The notes under the pieces are model-generated. The model did no database searches. It saw nothing but the letters and a program-made list of their open reading frames with translations, and was not told where the DNA came from. A stretch of 64,000 bases of DNA, from the NCBI GenBank assembly GCA_030407005.1, contig JAUDYN010000004.1, positions 62,001 through 126,000 on the forward strand, read 5' to 3'. Position numbers and translations under genes: made by a program. Below, piece after piece: positions 24,915 to 37,250 of the stretch. This DNA is from Desarmillaria ectypa. Lineage: Eukaryota; Basidiomycota; Agaricomycetes; Agaricales; Physalacriaceae. The first letter of the stretch is position 1. Each line of letters opens with the position of its first letter.

Positions 24915-25696
24915 CTATAAACGCCAACTTCGACCTCTGTCTAATTTTGACGAAGCACCAATTTTGCTGGCTCGCTTCAGCGAACTAGAGATGGTAGAAG
25001 CAGACAAGTTACGGGTAAAGCTTCTGCGTGGACGATTCCTAGGCAAAGGCATGTCTACAGGTATCGTTTTCTCGCACTCTGAAATATTCACTGTGCCATC
25101 CATCTCGAAGCACCCTGCAGGTATAGAGGGTTGCAAGAACGTCTGCGCAGCCTCGCGCAAGATTGTATCAGAAATTTCGCCATCAGAATTGGAAGATGAT
25201 GAATCTCCAGAGGAGCGACCAATACGGACAAGACCAAAGCCGTCGAAAGGATCCCCACCATCTTTTCTCGTCAAGCCCAGAATCCCTAGGCCTACGCCCG
25301 TCGGTACCATAGGCAAGGAAAAAACCGTAGAAGAGGATGAAAGGTTTGTGTTGTCGTCATTGATAGAAGAGTCATCGCTGGTGAGCGAGACATCGTATGA
25401 TAAGAGACATTGGGTAAAATCTTGGGAAACGATAGAAATACAAGGAGTCGTCGATATAGGCGAAGGAAAGTGGGCATCGTAGATGTGTGACGACGGAACA
25501 CAATCGATGAACTCAAAGGTCACAATAGGCGCAGATAATGTCTAGAAAATAATGAACCAAGATAAATTAAAGGATACGAGCGATTAATTACCTTCCCAAG
25601 GTCTCGCCCACGTACCCGCCGTCTCGGAACGACTCCAGCAAAAGCATCGTAGTACCATCCTTCGAATCTCTGAACATTTTTATTAAGCCCAGGCAT
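24915..25696 (-). CDS. Hypothetical Ser/Asp-rich protein, 243 residues
   Basis: Two exons (25696-25592 and 25541-24915) join in phase 0 over an intron GTAATT...TTCTAG. The ATG opens MPGLNKNVQRFEGWYYDAF. The N-terminal 60 residues (FEGWYYDAFAGVVPRRRV, then TFEFIDCVPSSH) look structured. The centre is an acidic Ser/Asp/Asn-rich linker, and the C-terminus is basic (PRNRPRRSFTRNLS). There is no signal peptide or membrane span. The protein is unrecognised and likely intracellular. The opposite strand is also open over most of exon 2, but its product is less protein-like and has no in-phase upstream exon. Confidence 0.5.
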
Positions 25697-25884
25697 AGGT
25701 GTTGGTAATAAAGAGCGGAGGTGGCGATGAAATGGGAGAAGAAATAGGAAGATGGTGGAAGGAAAGTAAGACGTTGGAACAACGTGACACAAGACACGTC
25801 TCTATCACTTCACGTGAGGCGTCACGACCTTTAGCGCGCCACCGCACCGTGACGCGGTTCATGATCAGATTCGTAGATCCTGTG

Positions 25885-26123
25885 TGTTGTAAAACGAAGG
25901 ATCAGTTTGTTCCCAGTTAATAAATGCGCAGTGTCAGGCCAATAGTATCGCGCTTGGCTGAGCTCTGCAAACGCATGCAGATGTACACCTACTGTACCTA
26001 CTTATTTACTAAATGCTAATTTACTAGAATCTTCTACACTTTTCCTAATACTTCTGCCTTAATCAGCAAGTTCAGCATGATGCCGGATGGCCATCATCGC
26101 GGCTCATCTCTCAAGTTCCAACA
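25885..26123 (-). mobile_element. Solo LTR, family S, copy 2
   Basis: A 239-bp element runs from TGTTG to CAACA and aligns along its length with 18343-18579 and, reversed, with 32317-32554. The flanks CTGTG and CTGGG are a 5-bp target duplication with one mismatch, suggesting an older insertion than copy 1. Confidence 0.85.
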
Positions 26124-28358
26124 CTGGGATGATCGATTCTGACAAGATTCCGCATTGTCTGCCACCTCACATGTCTGTGGACTGCAAGCACAAAGAGTTA
26201 ATCTACCATAATAATGTTCGTTAAAGTCCAGCTTGTCGGAAGATATAAGTAGATCAATCACACTGGTAAAACTGGTGGGTGGCGGCATGCATCAATAAGC
26301 ATACAATAATCCTGATGATCAGGTCTGTTTAGACCAAGTCACTATAATGAACGCCTTACTTTTGCGGAGTCTCTCAGCGGATAGTGATAAGTCCTCTGGT
26401 AATTAACGAAGCCGTCTCCTTCTCGACTGTACTCTTATACAACTCCAGACACGGAACCCTTCTCCCAATGTGATTCCCTTCACATATTGAGCCACGTATA
26501 AAAAACCAGGGCAAAGCACATGGAACTCCCGGCATTGTGCGGCGGTGTTGAGATATATAGTTTTGAAAAGCTAGATGCGGGAGTCGTACATGCTGCTCTG
26601 TTCCAGGGATGAGGTACCAATTGGGTTGGAGTCAGGTCAGAGCCAAGAACAGGAAGAGTAAATGACACAGGAGAGTCAACATTTTCTTATACGATAAAGG
26701 GAAAAGGAGCTCCCCCGGCTGTGTGGTGGCCAGCTCGAGCTATAGAGTAGCGCTCGTCACGGGGTGAAGGACGGTAGAAACCAGCGGGACTGTCACTACC
26801 AGCAGAGTGACGAGAGTTGTCCAAGGCACCTTGCCTGGCAGTGAGTACTTCAGTCCCATAGATATACTTGTCTGAACCTCATGCTGTTATATCTTTAGTC
26901 AAACGGATACATTCAGCGTTGGGGACAATCAGGCCGAAGACTTCTCTCAACTTCGGAATTTTCAGTTTTTGCAACTGCTTAGGAACGATGTGCCGTTTCA
27001 AGTTATTTGTTCCCATATGAACTTCACGAAGACAGACATGCGCTACGTGCGTGTAATATTTCCCATGCTTCTCTGCATTTTCACCTCATTTAGACAGAAG
27101 CCTTGTGTTTATTGGATAGTTCACAGCTGTTTTTGTTATTATAGGCGGGATATATTACTTGGCGTATCTGATTTTTCCTGGTGAATCAGACATGCTTCTA
27201 TCATTTCGATGCTTCGATCCGGAATGTAAGTCTTTCATACACAGATTTCGTAGCCCTTTCTCACGGACATAAAGGGTGATCACTCATTCTACAGCAGACT
27301 TTCCTGGGTGGTCTCGCTTTGATATCATTGCTTGATGGACCACTATTCAACTATAGATATAGCATATTTTGCATCAGTGTCGATACCTGCTCGAGACCAT
27401 GATTAACGTTAGAATATCCCTCATACCACGTTCCTTTCCGTGACGATGTTTTACAGGGGTCTGGGAAAATGCCTCGTTGCAACACAACCAAAATATACCG
27501 CGGGTCGGTTCCCAATACCCAGAAACGATATAAATCGTGGGTAACACTCATCATACCATCTCTCTCATTGTTCACCACTTTTTTTCCACTTTCTCTGTAG
27601 CCGCACGATGCTCAAAGAATTACTGAAACGTTTCCTATGCAATACAGTGGGAGTAAAGGTTTTAATATAACTTGGCAAGTCGCGGTTCCGCTCTCCGTTC
27701 CGTCCCATTGCAGCTGCGTGACCACGTACATTCCTTTTCCGGCTTCATCGTTAACCACAACGCGGGCTTTCCGCCCAGACGATGGACATGTACATCCTGT
27801 CCTCTTCACTCTTTCTGGAGCTGATTCAAGATATCCATCAATCAGTGATTTGGTTTCCCTGTATATATATCTGTGTCGCACATCCTATTTTCTTCATTGC
27901 TGAGCTACGTAGGCGTCCATCAACCTCCCGAATCTTCCCCGGAGATCGGCCTATATACAACTGTTACAGCAGTTATGGAATGGTTGGTGAAAATTTCTGT
28001 TGTAACGTCCACCTCAGCCATAATTACCTGTTCCTCCAAGCCGATACAATGTTAATATTTCGCGTGAAACGCAGCCTTGCGTATTTATTCGGTGCTCCAT
28101 GACCGTCTTCAAAGTCCAAGGCAATGTACAGTTTGTCCATCTTCAATATTTACCGTCTTTTCTGAAGCTCGACGCTCTTTTACAGGCATGCAGGTGGATA
28201 TCAACGCCCTTTTCGTCTCACGAAGCAAATACATATACCTTTCGTTGGGTCAGGGGGAAGGGGAAATATCGGACTCGGAGCTCGGTCCGTGATAATGCAC
28301 GGCAACACGTGGCCGTGCTTTTGATTTCTATCCGTTCTGTTCGCTGCTCCCCTCTCTC
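26124..28358. other. Intergenic, no gene recognised
   Basis: Many short overlapping frames are present. A minus-strand frame from a true ATG near 27554 (MMSVTHDLYRFWVLG) and another at 27612-27881 are the least unlike protein, but neither has a motif or splice partners. The last 300 bases should contain the promoter of the Iml2-type gene. Confidence 0.4.
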
Positions 28359-30601
28359 ATGGCCGTCGTGTCACTTTCCCCCGCTCCCCTGGAACTGACG
28401 GATGAGAAGGTGGCAGAAGCATCGTATTCAAACACGGCACCACATATCAAGACTCCATATAATCCCAATGATGCCCTCGATGATATCCCAGGCGTGGCCC
28501 ATGCCCTCGAGCTTTTTCTTAACTCTCATATGTTCGAATCAGAGGAATATTGTCTGCAGAGTGACCCGAAAAAGTGTGTCTAATTTTGCGTCTGCTTTTA
28601 ATTTCTCTAACAGAGTCCATTTAATAGGGAGAGACTTTATTTCTCTACCGGATACGGTCTCATACAATGCGTAAAAGCATTTATGTCATACGCCGACGAA
28701 GACATCCTTGCAGGTATTGGTCACACCAAGCAAGGGAATATCATTGCAATGCAGCATCGCAAGAAAGCTGCATCGTTCACGTCGAGACTTGCCGGCTACG
28801 TTGTCAGTTCCCTGAATACTACTGGCGTCGGATTCATCAAGAGCATGACCCCGGTGGAGCGGCACGCGGAGCTCGTCTATGCAGAGAGTCTATTCGAGAA
28901 GGCATTATTAGGTGTCGTATACTCTGGCGATTGGCTAGCGTTCATCAAAGAAGCGTAAGTCCATCTTATGATCTTTCTCCATCTCTTCTTTGAATTCAAA
29001 TTGATACGTTGTCTTACAGATTGAACATGCGGACGACCATCAATATATATCGCGTGCTATACAAGTTCATAACGACCATGGACGAGGCGACTTCATCCGG
29101 TTACGACGACAGCATCGATGCTCATTTTCGCTCTGGTGTCTATCTCGGAGCCGGAATGAGTACACTCATCCTGAGCCTCATGCCCTCAAAATTGCTCACC
29201 ATCATAGAACTGTTCGGATACCACGGTGACCGTGCCGAGGCACTTTCCATTCTCAGCAAAGCAGGCGGTTGGACTTCAACATCCGATGAACCATCTGTCC
29301 CTGTATCTGATGAGGGACTCCGACGACCCATCTGCGACATGGCCCTCATGGTTTTCCATCTCGTCCTCTCCAGTTTCACGTTCGAAGGCGTCGACGTCCA
29401 AATGGCCGACAAAATTATTCGATGGAATGCGCGCCGCTACCCGAACGGCGTTTTCTTCTTATTCGGAGCCGGGCGTCTTGCGCTCATGCGGTCTCAGCCA
29501 GAAGAATCTATAAGATGTTACACCCGGGCTGTGAAGGTCCAGTCACAGTATAGGAATTTGCACCACATTTCTTTTTGGGAGATTGCGATAGCACAACTGG
29601 CACTTTGGGATGTGAAAGGCAGCTTGGAATGTTGGCGGGATCTGGAGCGGGAGGCGACGTGGTCCAAGGCGATTTACACGTATGGGATGGCGGTGTGCTT
29701 GCTCGAGGGTGGAGGAGATCCAAAGGAAGCGAAAGCTCTCATGGAAAGGGTGCCAAACCTTAGACAGAAGATTGCGGGGAAGAGTATACCCTTGGAGAAG
29801 CTGGTCGCGAGGAAGGCGCGCAAGTTTCTGGCACAGGGATGGTTGGCTCTTCCGGCACTCGAGATTGCGTATCTTTTCTTGGCCATTACACATGCCCCTC
29901 GAGAGGTGGTTGCGAGGAGGATGCTAGCTGAGGTGCAGAAGTGCTTGAAGGAGTTAGATACCAAGGATAAAAAGTCGATGGGTTATTGGGACGACTTTTG
30001 TTTAGCCAAGTTCTTGGAGGGTGTTTGCATGAGATACGTCGCGTATCCGGTTCGTGTCTGCTCTATTTCATTGTTTATTTCACTTACCGAGAGCTACATA
30101 GGACCCTGACGCCATCATACCGCCAGATGCGCCTTCCGTTGTTGAGCTAGCTGGTATATCCGAGAGCGATGCAGCAAAAACAGCAGTGTCAGCGTTGGAG
30201 GACGTATTTAGATTCGGACCCAAGATCGAGCTCGACCATCATATCGTGTATCACGCCCGTATGTTTCCTCTTCGCCTATCGATCTGTTCTAACATATTAT
30301 CAGACTATGAACTCGGCCGATTACTTGCGTGTCAGGGCAAAGAGGAAGAAGCACGGATACAGTTCCATCTCGTTCTTTCCGGTACAGCCGTCCTTATATC
30401 AGCTTTCGACAATTCTGACTACTGATTGTAGGAAAGCATCTCGAGGTGGGACCGAGTGGAAAAAAGGGACGATACAGCATGGAGGTTAGTGTTTGTTTTA
30501 GCCAGTATGGTCTATTCTGACACTACATCATTGTACGACAGAACGCTTTACACATGCGCACCCATGCAGCATTAGAAGCTTTGGGAAAGCGAAACCTTTG
30601 A
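28359..30601 (+). CDS. Iml2/TTC39-family tetratricopeptide protein
   Basis: Seven exons (28359-28573, 28628-28954, 29020-30049, 30102-30258, 30304-30381, 30432-30484, 30542-30601) give 639 residues in phase. The sequence follows the Iml2 / TPR-repeat-protein-39 family: GIGHTKQGN and SGVYLGAGMSTLILSLMP near the middle, then helical repeats (NGVFFLFGAGRLALMR, SQPEESIRCYTRAV, ISFWEIAIAQLALWDV, YTYGMAVCLLEGGG) and a closing TPR (HYELGRLLACQGKEEEARI). In yeast Iml2 is a cytosolic/mitochondria-associated protein needed for clearing inclusion bodies via lipid droplets; the role here is inferred by family. The N-terminal 25 residues look unstructured. It is a complete gene, convergent with the following NmrA-type gene (157 bases between stops). 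Confidence 0.9.
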
Positions 30602-30758
30602 TATCTTTATCCGTGATCTATCTGCTGTTTGTGCTATGTTTATGGACTAATTATACCCTGTACCGCCACTGATGTTGTATTCCCCCAATAGACCGCATTC
30701 TTTTTCGGAATGAACTTGTTCCCTTGATTACAGACCGACTACAGGAGGATGGCAGCTA

Positions 30759-31775
30759 CTACTTGCTAAAGAAGGTAGGTGTGATGGACTTCCACTCATG
30801 CCCGGGCCACAACGCATTTGCACTACCAGCTGCTTCCGCGCCTTCCCCTTCTTTGTTCGCCTCGTAATCCCACCCAGTGGTGCCCTTACCGCTCTCTATC
30901 AATTCTTGTAGGGCGCCCAGGAATGACTCGGCCAGGTCCCCAGGAAGCTTGTCGACGTGGTTGGGCGGAAGACCTGCCTTGGTGGCGACCTCCACCAGTG
31001 TCAAACCCTCAGATTGCAGACGGAATATCTTGTCGTTCAATTGCTCAGCCGGAAGGTGAGTCAGGATGTACGCAACAAAGCCTGTTACATGATCAGTCCG
31101 TGCAGCGGCGCAATAAATAATATACTGACCGCCAATGTCTTCGAGTGCGGAGAAAGATGCCTTTGTTTGACCCTTTCCAACGATATTGAACTTTTGGTCA
31201 ACAACGTATCCGACAAGTGCAGGAATGAAAATAAAGAATAATCCCGTCTACACTCAGCGGTCAGTAATTGTCATGACAAATAGCGATAGAGACTCACGAA
31301 GACTCTTGCAGATGGCAATCCAATCTTCTTCAAATATTCTAATATCGTCAAAATCAGCTCAGTGTCCAATCAGCAAAAAGATGGTGCACTCACTAGCAAA
31401 ATCGTCCTTTTCCTTCAGTAGCTGAACAGATGCGCCGGCGGTCACAGACCCAAACTCCGACGGCACAAATAGCTTTACTCCTGCAGCCTTCGCGCCGTCT
31501 GCAAGAACGTATTGACTCTTTTCCCCCGGTGCCGTTTTGATGGCTGAGATAAGAACGTCGATCTTGTTCTCCTTGAGTACAGCAGAGATTTCTGCGCTGT
31601 CCTCGTAGTCCACTTTGGCAATCTTGATATTAGACGAAACAGGGAGTTTAGATGAGGAGTCGGAGGATTTCCGGGTGAGGACGAGGAAAGGGACGTTCTC
31701 TGCGATAAGGGCGTTGAAAATGTGCTTGCCAAGTAAGCCGTTGGCGCCAACGAGAGCGAAAGATTTGTATGACAT
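30759..31775 (-). CDS. NmrA-like NAD(P)-binding protein (isoflavone-reductase-like)
   Basis: The start ATG opens MSYKSFALVGANGLLGKH, with the GxxGxxG dinucleotide-binding motif of an atypical short-chain dehydrogenase. VLTRKSS follows the second strand, as expected for NADP preference. Next come DVLISAI and KLFVPSEFGS, typical of the NmrA/isoflavone-reductase group. Exon 1 (31775-31394) is followed by a short exon (DFAKYLKKIGLPSARVF), an exon TGLFFIFIPALVGY...SALEDIGG and the last exon starting FVAYILTHLP; introns of about 50-55 bases keep phase. Length is about 300 residues, normal for the family. Members are cytosolic reductases or redox sensors; the substrate is unknown. Confidence 0.88.
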
Positions 31776-32316
31776 GGTGGAGGTATATGTTGGGAGGGTA
31801 ATGGACGTATCCTCGGTTTCGTTGTCGCGTTATAATATCGAGTCGGGTCTCGTCATTGTGGTGTAATACAAGATGATCAATTCTTCACCCACGCGTCAGT
31901 TCGCACACCATATATGGAGATATCTCGCAATCCGGTGTCCCATGACGAATCCGTGCGCCTTCTCGCTGTTCGTTGTTATCAATATTCCAACCTAGACCTG
32001 TTCGCAATCTGTCAGCCAATTGACCTAGATGAATAATGCTTACTGACCAGAACGGAGGCACTCTTCCGCATTAGGTCATCACCATCGTGTTTCATTGTCA
32101 GGAGGCCTCATTTATAACGGGTGGGTAAACAGGTACCAAAATGAGGTACTTGGCGGAGGCGCCAAGGCTAACGTCTTTGGCAGAAGATTCGACAGACGTT
32201 TTATTTCCACATTGGCATGCGAGATGAGGGAGAACGCCAATGAGGAGTCCCGGGGAGTCGTGGGTTTATCACTTTATAATTGGTCATGTTGAGAGAGCCA
32301 GGACCGGCATTCCAAT
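31776..32316. other. Upstream region of the NmrA-type gene
   Basis: No gene is seen. Some alternating pyrimidine tracts close to 31776 fit a promoter. Confidence 0.4.
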
Positions 32317-32554
32317 TTTTGGAATTTGAGAGTTGAGCCGAGATAATGGCAATCCGGCATCATGCCGAACTTGCTGATTAAGAGAGAAATATTAGGAAAG
32401 TTGTAGAACATTCTAGTAAATTAGCATTCAGTATATAAGTAGGTACAGTAGTGTACATCTACATGCGTTTGCAGAGCTCAGCCAAGCGCAATACTATTGG
32501 CCTGACACCGCGCATGTATTAACTTGGAACGAACTGATCCCCCATTTTACAACA
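32317..32554 (+). mobile_element. Solo LTR, family S, copy 3
   Basis: This 238-bp element is in the opposite orientation to copies 1 and 2. It carries the TATATAAGTAGG promoter box at about 32431-32445 and ends ACAACA. Its 5' end has lost the canonical TG (TTTTGG). The flanks CCAAT and CCGAT form an imperfect 5-bp duplication. Confidence 0.85.
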
Positions 32555-34152
32555 CCGATAAACCAAGAACACAGATACCATATAATATTGTGCTGTTTCG
32601 GGTAAACTATCAGCGCTAACTCTTCACTTGTTGAAGATGCGCGCCCATGGTAGATCGTACCCCTCCAAGAATTTGTAGTATTACTGTGGGTACAGAGGTC
32701 GACATGCAAACGTTACGAGAATACATGCAGTCTGCTATAGTATGTTCACCTGGTGCGGAGGAAACTAAGATCTAGATGTACAATGATGCGAGGATAATGT
32801 GTACATATTGCTTGTGTAGTCTAGGAAGTAAAGCTTATACCAGGTTTGATGGATAAATGTCACATCTAGAATTCGGAAATCGTTCTTGTATGATACCAGA
32901 GAAAAGAGAACTTGGCATTTTGAACATCGTCGTCTGGAAAGCGAGCATTGGGTCCCACTGAAAAGAAACTGAAATAATTGAATAAGTAAAGCACTTCAAA
33001 CAAATGCAGTCTACTTACGCTTTCGAATCAAATGGAATCGATGGCAAAGAATGGAACGAAAATTGTTGGGGGTCTGGTGGATCTAGTGGAGGATGTTCTA
33101 ACAAATAGATGAGTGGAAGCACGATGATTTCGAGAACTGGAAGACGTCATCATGTTGCTGCACAGCACGGAAGGAAGGAAGCCGATACTGGACCGTACCG
33201 GACCACACCAGTTTCCTTTTTTGTTTCGACCCTCATCTCGACTCGTCTCCTCCTCGACTTCAAGCGCCTGAATCATCTGTACTTTTGAGAAAAGACAGGA
33301 AAGTCAGAAAGTCTTTCCTATGGGAATTTTGGGAGAAACCTTGGTACGACTTGACCACACGCAGGTATCTTCGTATCTAATTCATGTCTCCCCTTTCTGA
33401 CGCCTAGTGTCCATTGGAAGTTAGCACCATTGAAACTTGCTATCGGATAACTGACTCTTCAGGTATCCTTGTATTGTAAGAGATGGTAATAATGCTAATC
33501 CGTTTGATTTCGCTCGAACCGGAGAGGGAGTAGAACATATTTCCTCCCGAGAGTCAAGAAGTGATAGGTTTTATGTCGCTATTACGTGGGTTTTGGATAT
33601 TTATTGGGTTAAATGTCATTCAATACATGACATTCTAGCAGCCAGAGGAGATATACAGATTTTTCTGAAAGTGACACCGTGTTCGCCTGACGTTCAGTAT
33701 AGAAATCGGGGAATATGGAGCAGTGAGTGCTAAAGTCTTTGCCGTTACATGCAAACAATCCTAATTCTGCGCTTTTACTCCCAAGGAAGTATCTATGGAG
33801 AATACTAAAATACTCAGATCTGCTCAGTTGTCGTGTAGGGTATCGGTGGCAGAAAGCTAGCTTTCTAGGCTCGGAGATGGTGCTAGTACGATTGTACCCA
33901 CTAGCCGAACGATTGGAAACAGGTGCTGGTGTTGGACAAGGTTCATCTCTACCGTCACACGTTCTGCCACAAAATTTAATGAATACTTGATAGATTTGTG
34001 TAACCTCCATGTCCATGTAAAATTAAAACGCTATGTGGATAAAGTGCTCTTCGAAGACAAACAAAAGATACATTGCCCTCCGACCGAATGTTTGGGTAAA
34101 AGAGAACCTTAATCCCTGACATCGGTTGAGGGTGAGACACTATGGATCCTCA
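32555..34152. other. Intergenic, no gene recognised
   Basis: A 135-codon minus-strand frame (33609-34016, true ATG) overlaps an 87-codon plus-strand frame. Neither has a motif, so I do not call a gene. Confidence 0.4.
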
Positions 34153-35646
34153 TCAAGCGTAAGTATAGCATAGAAGATCATTTTGAGTGTTCATCACATC
34201 ACCAACCTACATTTCAGGCATTAGAAGAGTCAGCACAAATATTTTGGAACATACCGTCGCGTTAGGGAGGATATCAAAAATATACAACACCGTGTCTTTG
34301 CTGGTTTCCTGATAGTAAACCGTTTAGCAAACATTACATCTGAAATCCGAGTAGGACATAGGACATACAACATAACCAGTATCGGGTTCTTTCTGCGTCT
34401 CGTACCCGATTCCTTTGAGGTCGTTAATACGAGTCTCGTTGTTGCCATGCCACTTCCACCATATCTACAAGAGACGATTCAGATTACCTCAGCTGAAAAA
34501 AGCAAATACTAGATTGTACGCACGTAATCCACGAACCCATGGTGCATCCAGAAGATTGGGTCATTAGGCGACGTCATAACATTGGCCATCTATCAAGAAA
34601 CATAGATGAACTTCGCTGATGTAGACAGGGAAGATACACACATCTCCTCCAATACCTTCATGTCCAGCTCCATGAAGGCCAGAAAACATCGTTGGTTTGA
34701 AATTCGCCATCGTGTCCAGTGCAAGTAGACTATCCACGAATGTCTGTCCTACCTGGAGCGACCACGTCGTATTTTCCTGCCGTGTAAGCTTATGATTTGT
34801 ATTCGTCGACCCAGGTCCAAGATACCGCGTGAGATTACCGAAAGGTCCATCAACGACGACCCAGTTGTTTTCCTCCTTGCCTTCCCCACCAAAGTCGACT
34901 ACGACGGGGGAGGTGGTGAATGAGCCGGCATCGACGACCTCATTCCAGTAAGGGAGCTGAAAGTTGGGAATAGAAGGGCTTAGTAAATTGATGGTTGACG
35001 GTGCGAAAAACGCTTGCACTTACTGGACCGGTATATCCACACTCTGAACGCAAGAGCGTTTCGTGGGCGTGGACAAAGTAACGATGAATCTGTAAAACAT
35101 GAATTAAGATGGTTCGATCCCGGAACCAGGAATGAAAAAGGGCGATCGTACATGTAAGAATCTATGAAAGAGATCGCAAGATCGTTTGAATAAATGAAGA
35201 TTATATGATCATTGATACAAGGCCACTGACTGTCCGGTTACATGCCAGTAATCGTTGCCGTCTGGTAGGTCGCTTTGCTCAGAATGGACGCCTACCTATT
35301 AAATCAAGATGCGTTAAGATATCCTTAAAGAAGCATATGAGCCAAGACTGACCAAGTCATCGTAGCGCGAAACGACATCTGGAATGTTGGTTTGCGCAGG
35401 AGCTGCGAGCAGGCAAAGCTCCGCAGCAAAATAAGCATTTTTCTCTTTTTGTGATAAAGTGGTCCTGCATGGAGCATTGAGAGCAGTGTATTAGTAGCGG
35501 GGAATAGATAGCTACCATTCAACACGAATAGACGGCTTTGCACATCCAGCCCGTCGACCTACAGTTCTTAGGTGCATTGCCAGTGAGCCAGTTAACTGGA
35601 CGGCAGCGAAGATCAAAACGAAGAGTGTGAAAAATTCTGTATGCAT
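34153..35646 (-). CDS. Tyrosinase (type-3 copper monooxygenase)
   Basis: The multi-exon gene has a signal-like start (MHTEFFTLFVLIFAAVQLTG) and first exon 35646-35516. Later exons read YDDLVGVH, then YWHVTGQFLHIHRYFVHAHE (CuA site His residues), GYTGPLPYWNE, the loop SLLALDTMANF, GLHGAGHEGIGGD (CuB His pair), then a DPIFWMHHGFVDYVWW segment carrying the last CuB His, and a C-terminal VMNTQNDLLCYTYA. This is the order of the common central domain of tyrosinase (about 300-400 residues, the secreted short form). It oxidises monophenols/diphenols to quinones. Very short exons around CuA (one of about 10 bases of coding, FLH) make the model hard to predict automatically. TSPNDPIFWMHH and all copper ligands I looked for are present, so it is probably functional. 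Confidence 0.92.
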
Positions 35647-36819
35647 GCTAGCTTTAGAGATGGGTGATGCAAAAACGAAGAGGATTAACTCGACTGCGTG
35701 CTTTTCATTTTAGAGAGATCGCCTTTATATTTCCTTCTGTGCGGACGTTGAGTCCCGTAACATGTCAGCAGGCAAGTGTCATAGAGCACAAATGGCGCAC
35801 GTAAAGCTGCAAAGTTCGGGTCCGCTTGTCTTGTTGGGTCCTGGAAACATTATTGGCTGTCGGTTCCTAGTAGTTTTATCATACTGATGTGCTCTTTCTC
35901 GTCATAATGCTCGGCTAGAGGCTTGACCGTCAAGTTCAACAACAAGTTGAACTCTAAGGTAACAGAAGTTCTTAGCCTTGAATGCAAAATGAGGCGGCGA
36001 ACAAGACGAGACTAGTTGAAGGACGTTACTGAGATATGCGTGGCTGACCATTTTAGGCCAACGCCGTGACTGAAATAAGCTCTCGGTAGAGCACAGCTTG
36101 CCCTTGCCGTTAAAGCCGCTTTATCATGTGCTGATGATGATGACCGCCACTGTGAGCACTGACAATAACCCGTGAGTGTGCAATCACTATGTCGGGCGCG
36201 TCCACAGTTCCGTTGTGATCGATGTGATGATCCCTGAACGCCACCCCATCTGCCCCTGGTCACAATTCCGGACTGAGTCACATTGCCCCGACCGTGGTCT
36301 CAGCTGAGGACTTGTACTTTCATGTTCAAGTTATTCGGCTTCTTACAAGTCTTGTGGAAGTCCTTTTATATCCTATCCATACTTTCCATGTCTGTTCTCA
36401 TATCTATCATGACATCCTAATTCATGTCTTTTGGAGGTCTTTTGGTCACTGCTGTTTTTTCTGCTGAGCGCTAAGACAGATCGCATTAGCTAACATGGTG
36501 AATTTTCTCTTCAGCCACATTCGCATGCTCAATATATTTGCCACCTATGCTACCTAAAGCCGGGAGTGAACTCCCAACAAGCCGAATTAATGAAACATCA
36601 CCAAGGATCACTAGGATAAAGGTACATATTGAGGGCAATGCCTCAATCACCACCTATACATACTCTCCTGCATTGTTATCGTCCCCTTCTCTGTTTTGTG
36701 ACACCATTTCCAGTCCCACTCCCATGCTATTGCCCATTGTTAGACCCAAACTCCGCCAGACAACAATGGTAAACACTGGGCTGTATCGCATTCATACAGT
36801 CACCCAATGAGTCTAAGAA
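35647..36819. other. Intergenic, no gene recognised
   Basis: The first 100 bases hold a TATATTT-type box upstream of the tyrosinase gene. Beyond that, only weak frames are present (36012-36281 minus, 36538-36810 plus without an ATG at its start). Confidence 0.45.
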
Positions 36820-37179
36820 TGTTGTTGACTAAGAGTCAAAGACTAAAGGCTAGCTTTAGGTGAGAGGAGTCGACAAGAAAGTTTGGCATAGATTAAACTT
36901 GGCTTGAAGCTGGGGAATATACAGTGAGAGCTATACTACTTATATACTAAAATATAGGGTCTAATACTAGAGAGTGAAATGATGTGTCCATGTATGAAAC
37001 AAGAAATGCATAAGTGTAACTGGATGACCATTATGAGCTGTAGTATAATGGCTTATTGTCATTTGGTAACAATGAGGTGTCTGGCCTATGGTCCATGATA
37101 GGCACTGAGATTGGATATGATAAGATCAGTGCCTAGATAAAAGATAAGATAACCATGAAAAATAGATGAAATTGTAACA
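36820..37179 (-). mobile_element. LTR of a minus-strand Ty3/gypsy-type element (3' LTR)
   Basis: A 360-bp block runs from TGTTG to GTAACA. Read on the minus strand it starts TGTTAC, carries the AGTATATAAGTAG promoter box (about 36937-36951), and directly follows a polypurine tract and decayed integrase. This is the arrangement of a 3' LTR. Confidence 0.8.
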
Positions 37180-37197
37180 ATACCCCCTCATCAAGAC
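37180..37197 (-). other. Polypurine tract
   Basis: On the minus strand GATGAGGGGGTAT directly precedes the LTR start TGTTAC. A purine-rich run in this position primes plus-strand synthesis in LTR retrotransposons, which fixes the element's direction. Confidence 0.75.
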
Positions 37198-37250
37198 AGG
37201 TGTCCTGACTGTCATTATGACCTGACTACTGGTCCTTCCAACCAGGTTCC

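Noticed and set aside
24778..25482. 234-codon plus-strand frame
   Set aside because: It is antisense to the two-exon minus-strand gene 24915-25696, lacks an in-phase upstream or downstream exon and starts with a non-ATG-favoured context. I consider it a shadow, though the choice of strand is not certain.
33609..34016. 135-codon minus-strand frame with true ATG
   Set aside because: No motif, no neighbours in phase, and an overlapping frame on the other strand; probably chance.
35105..35130. tRNA-like GGTTCGATCCC box
   Set aside because: It lies in an intron of the tyrosinase gene and has no matching A box or acceptor stem.
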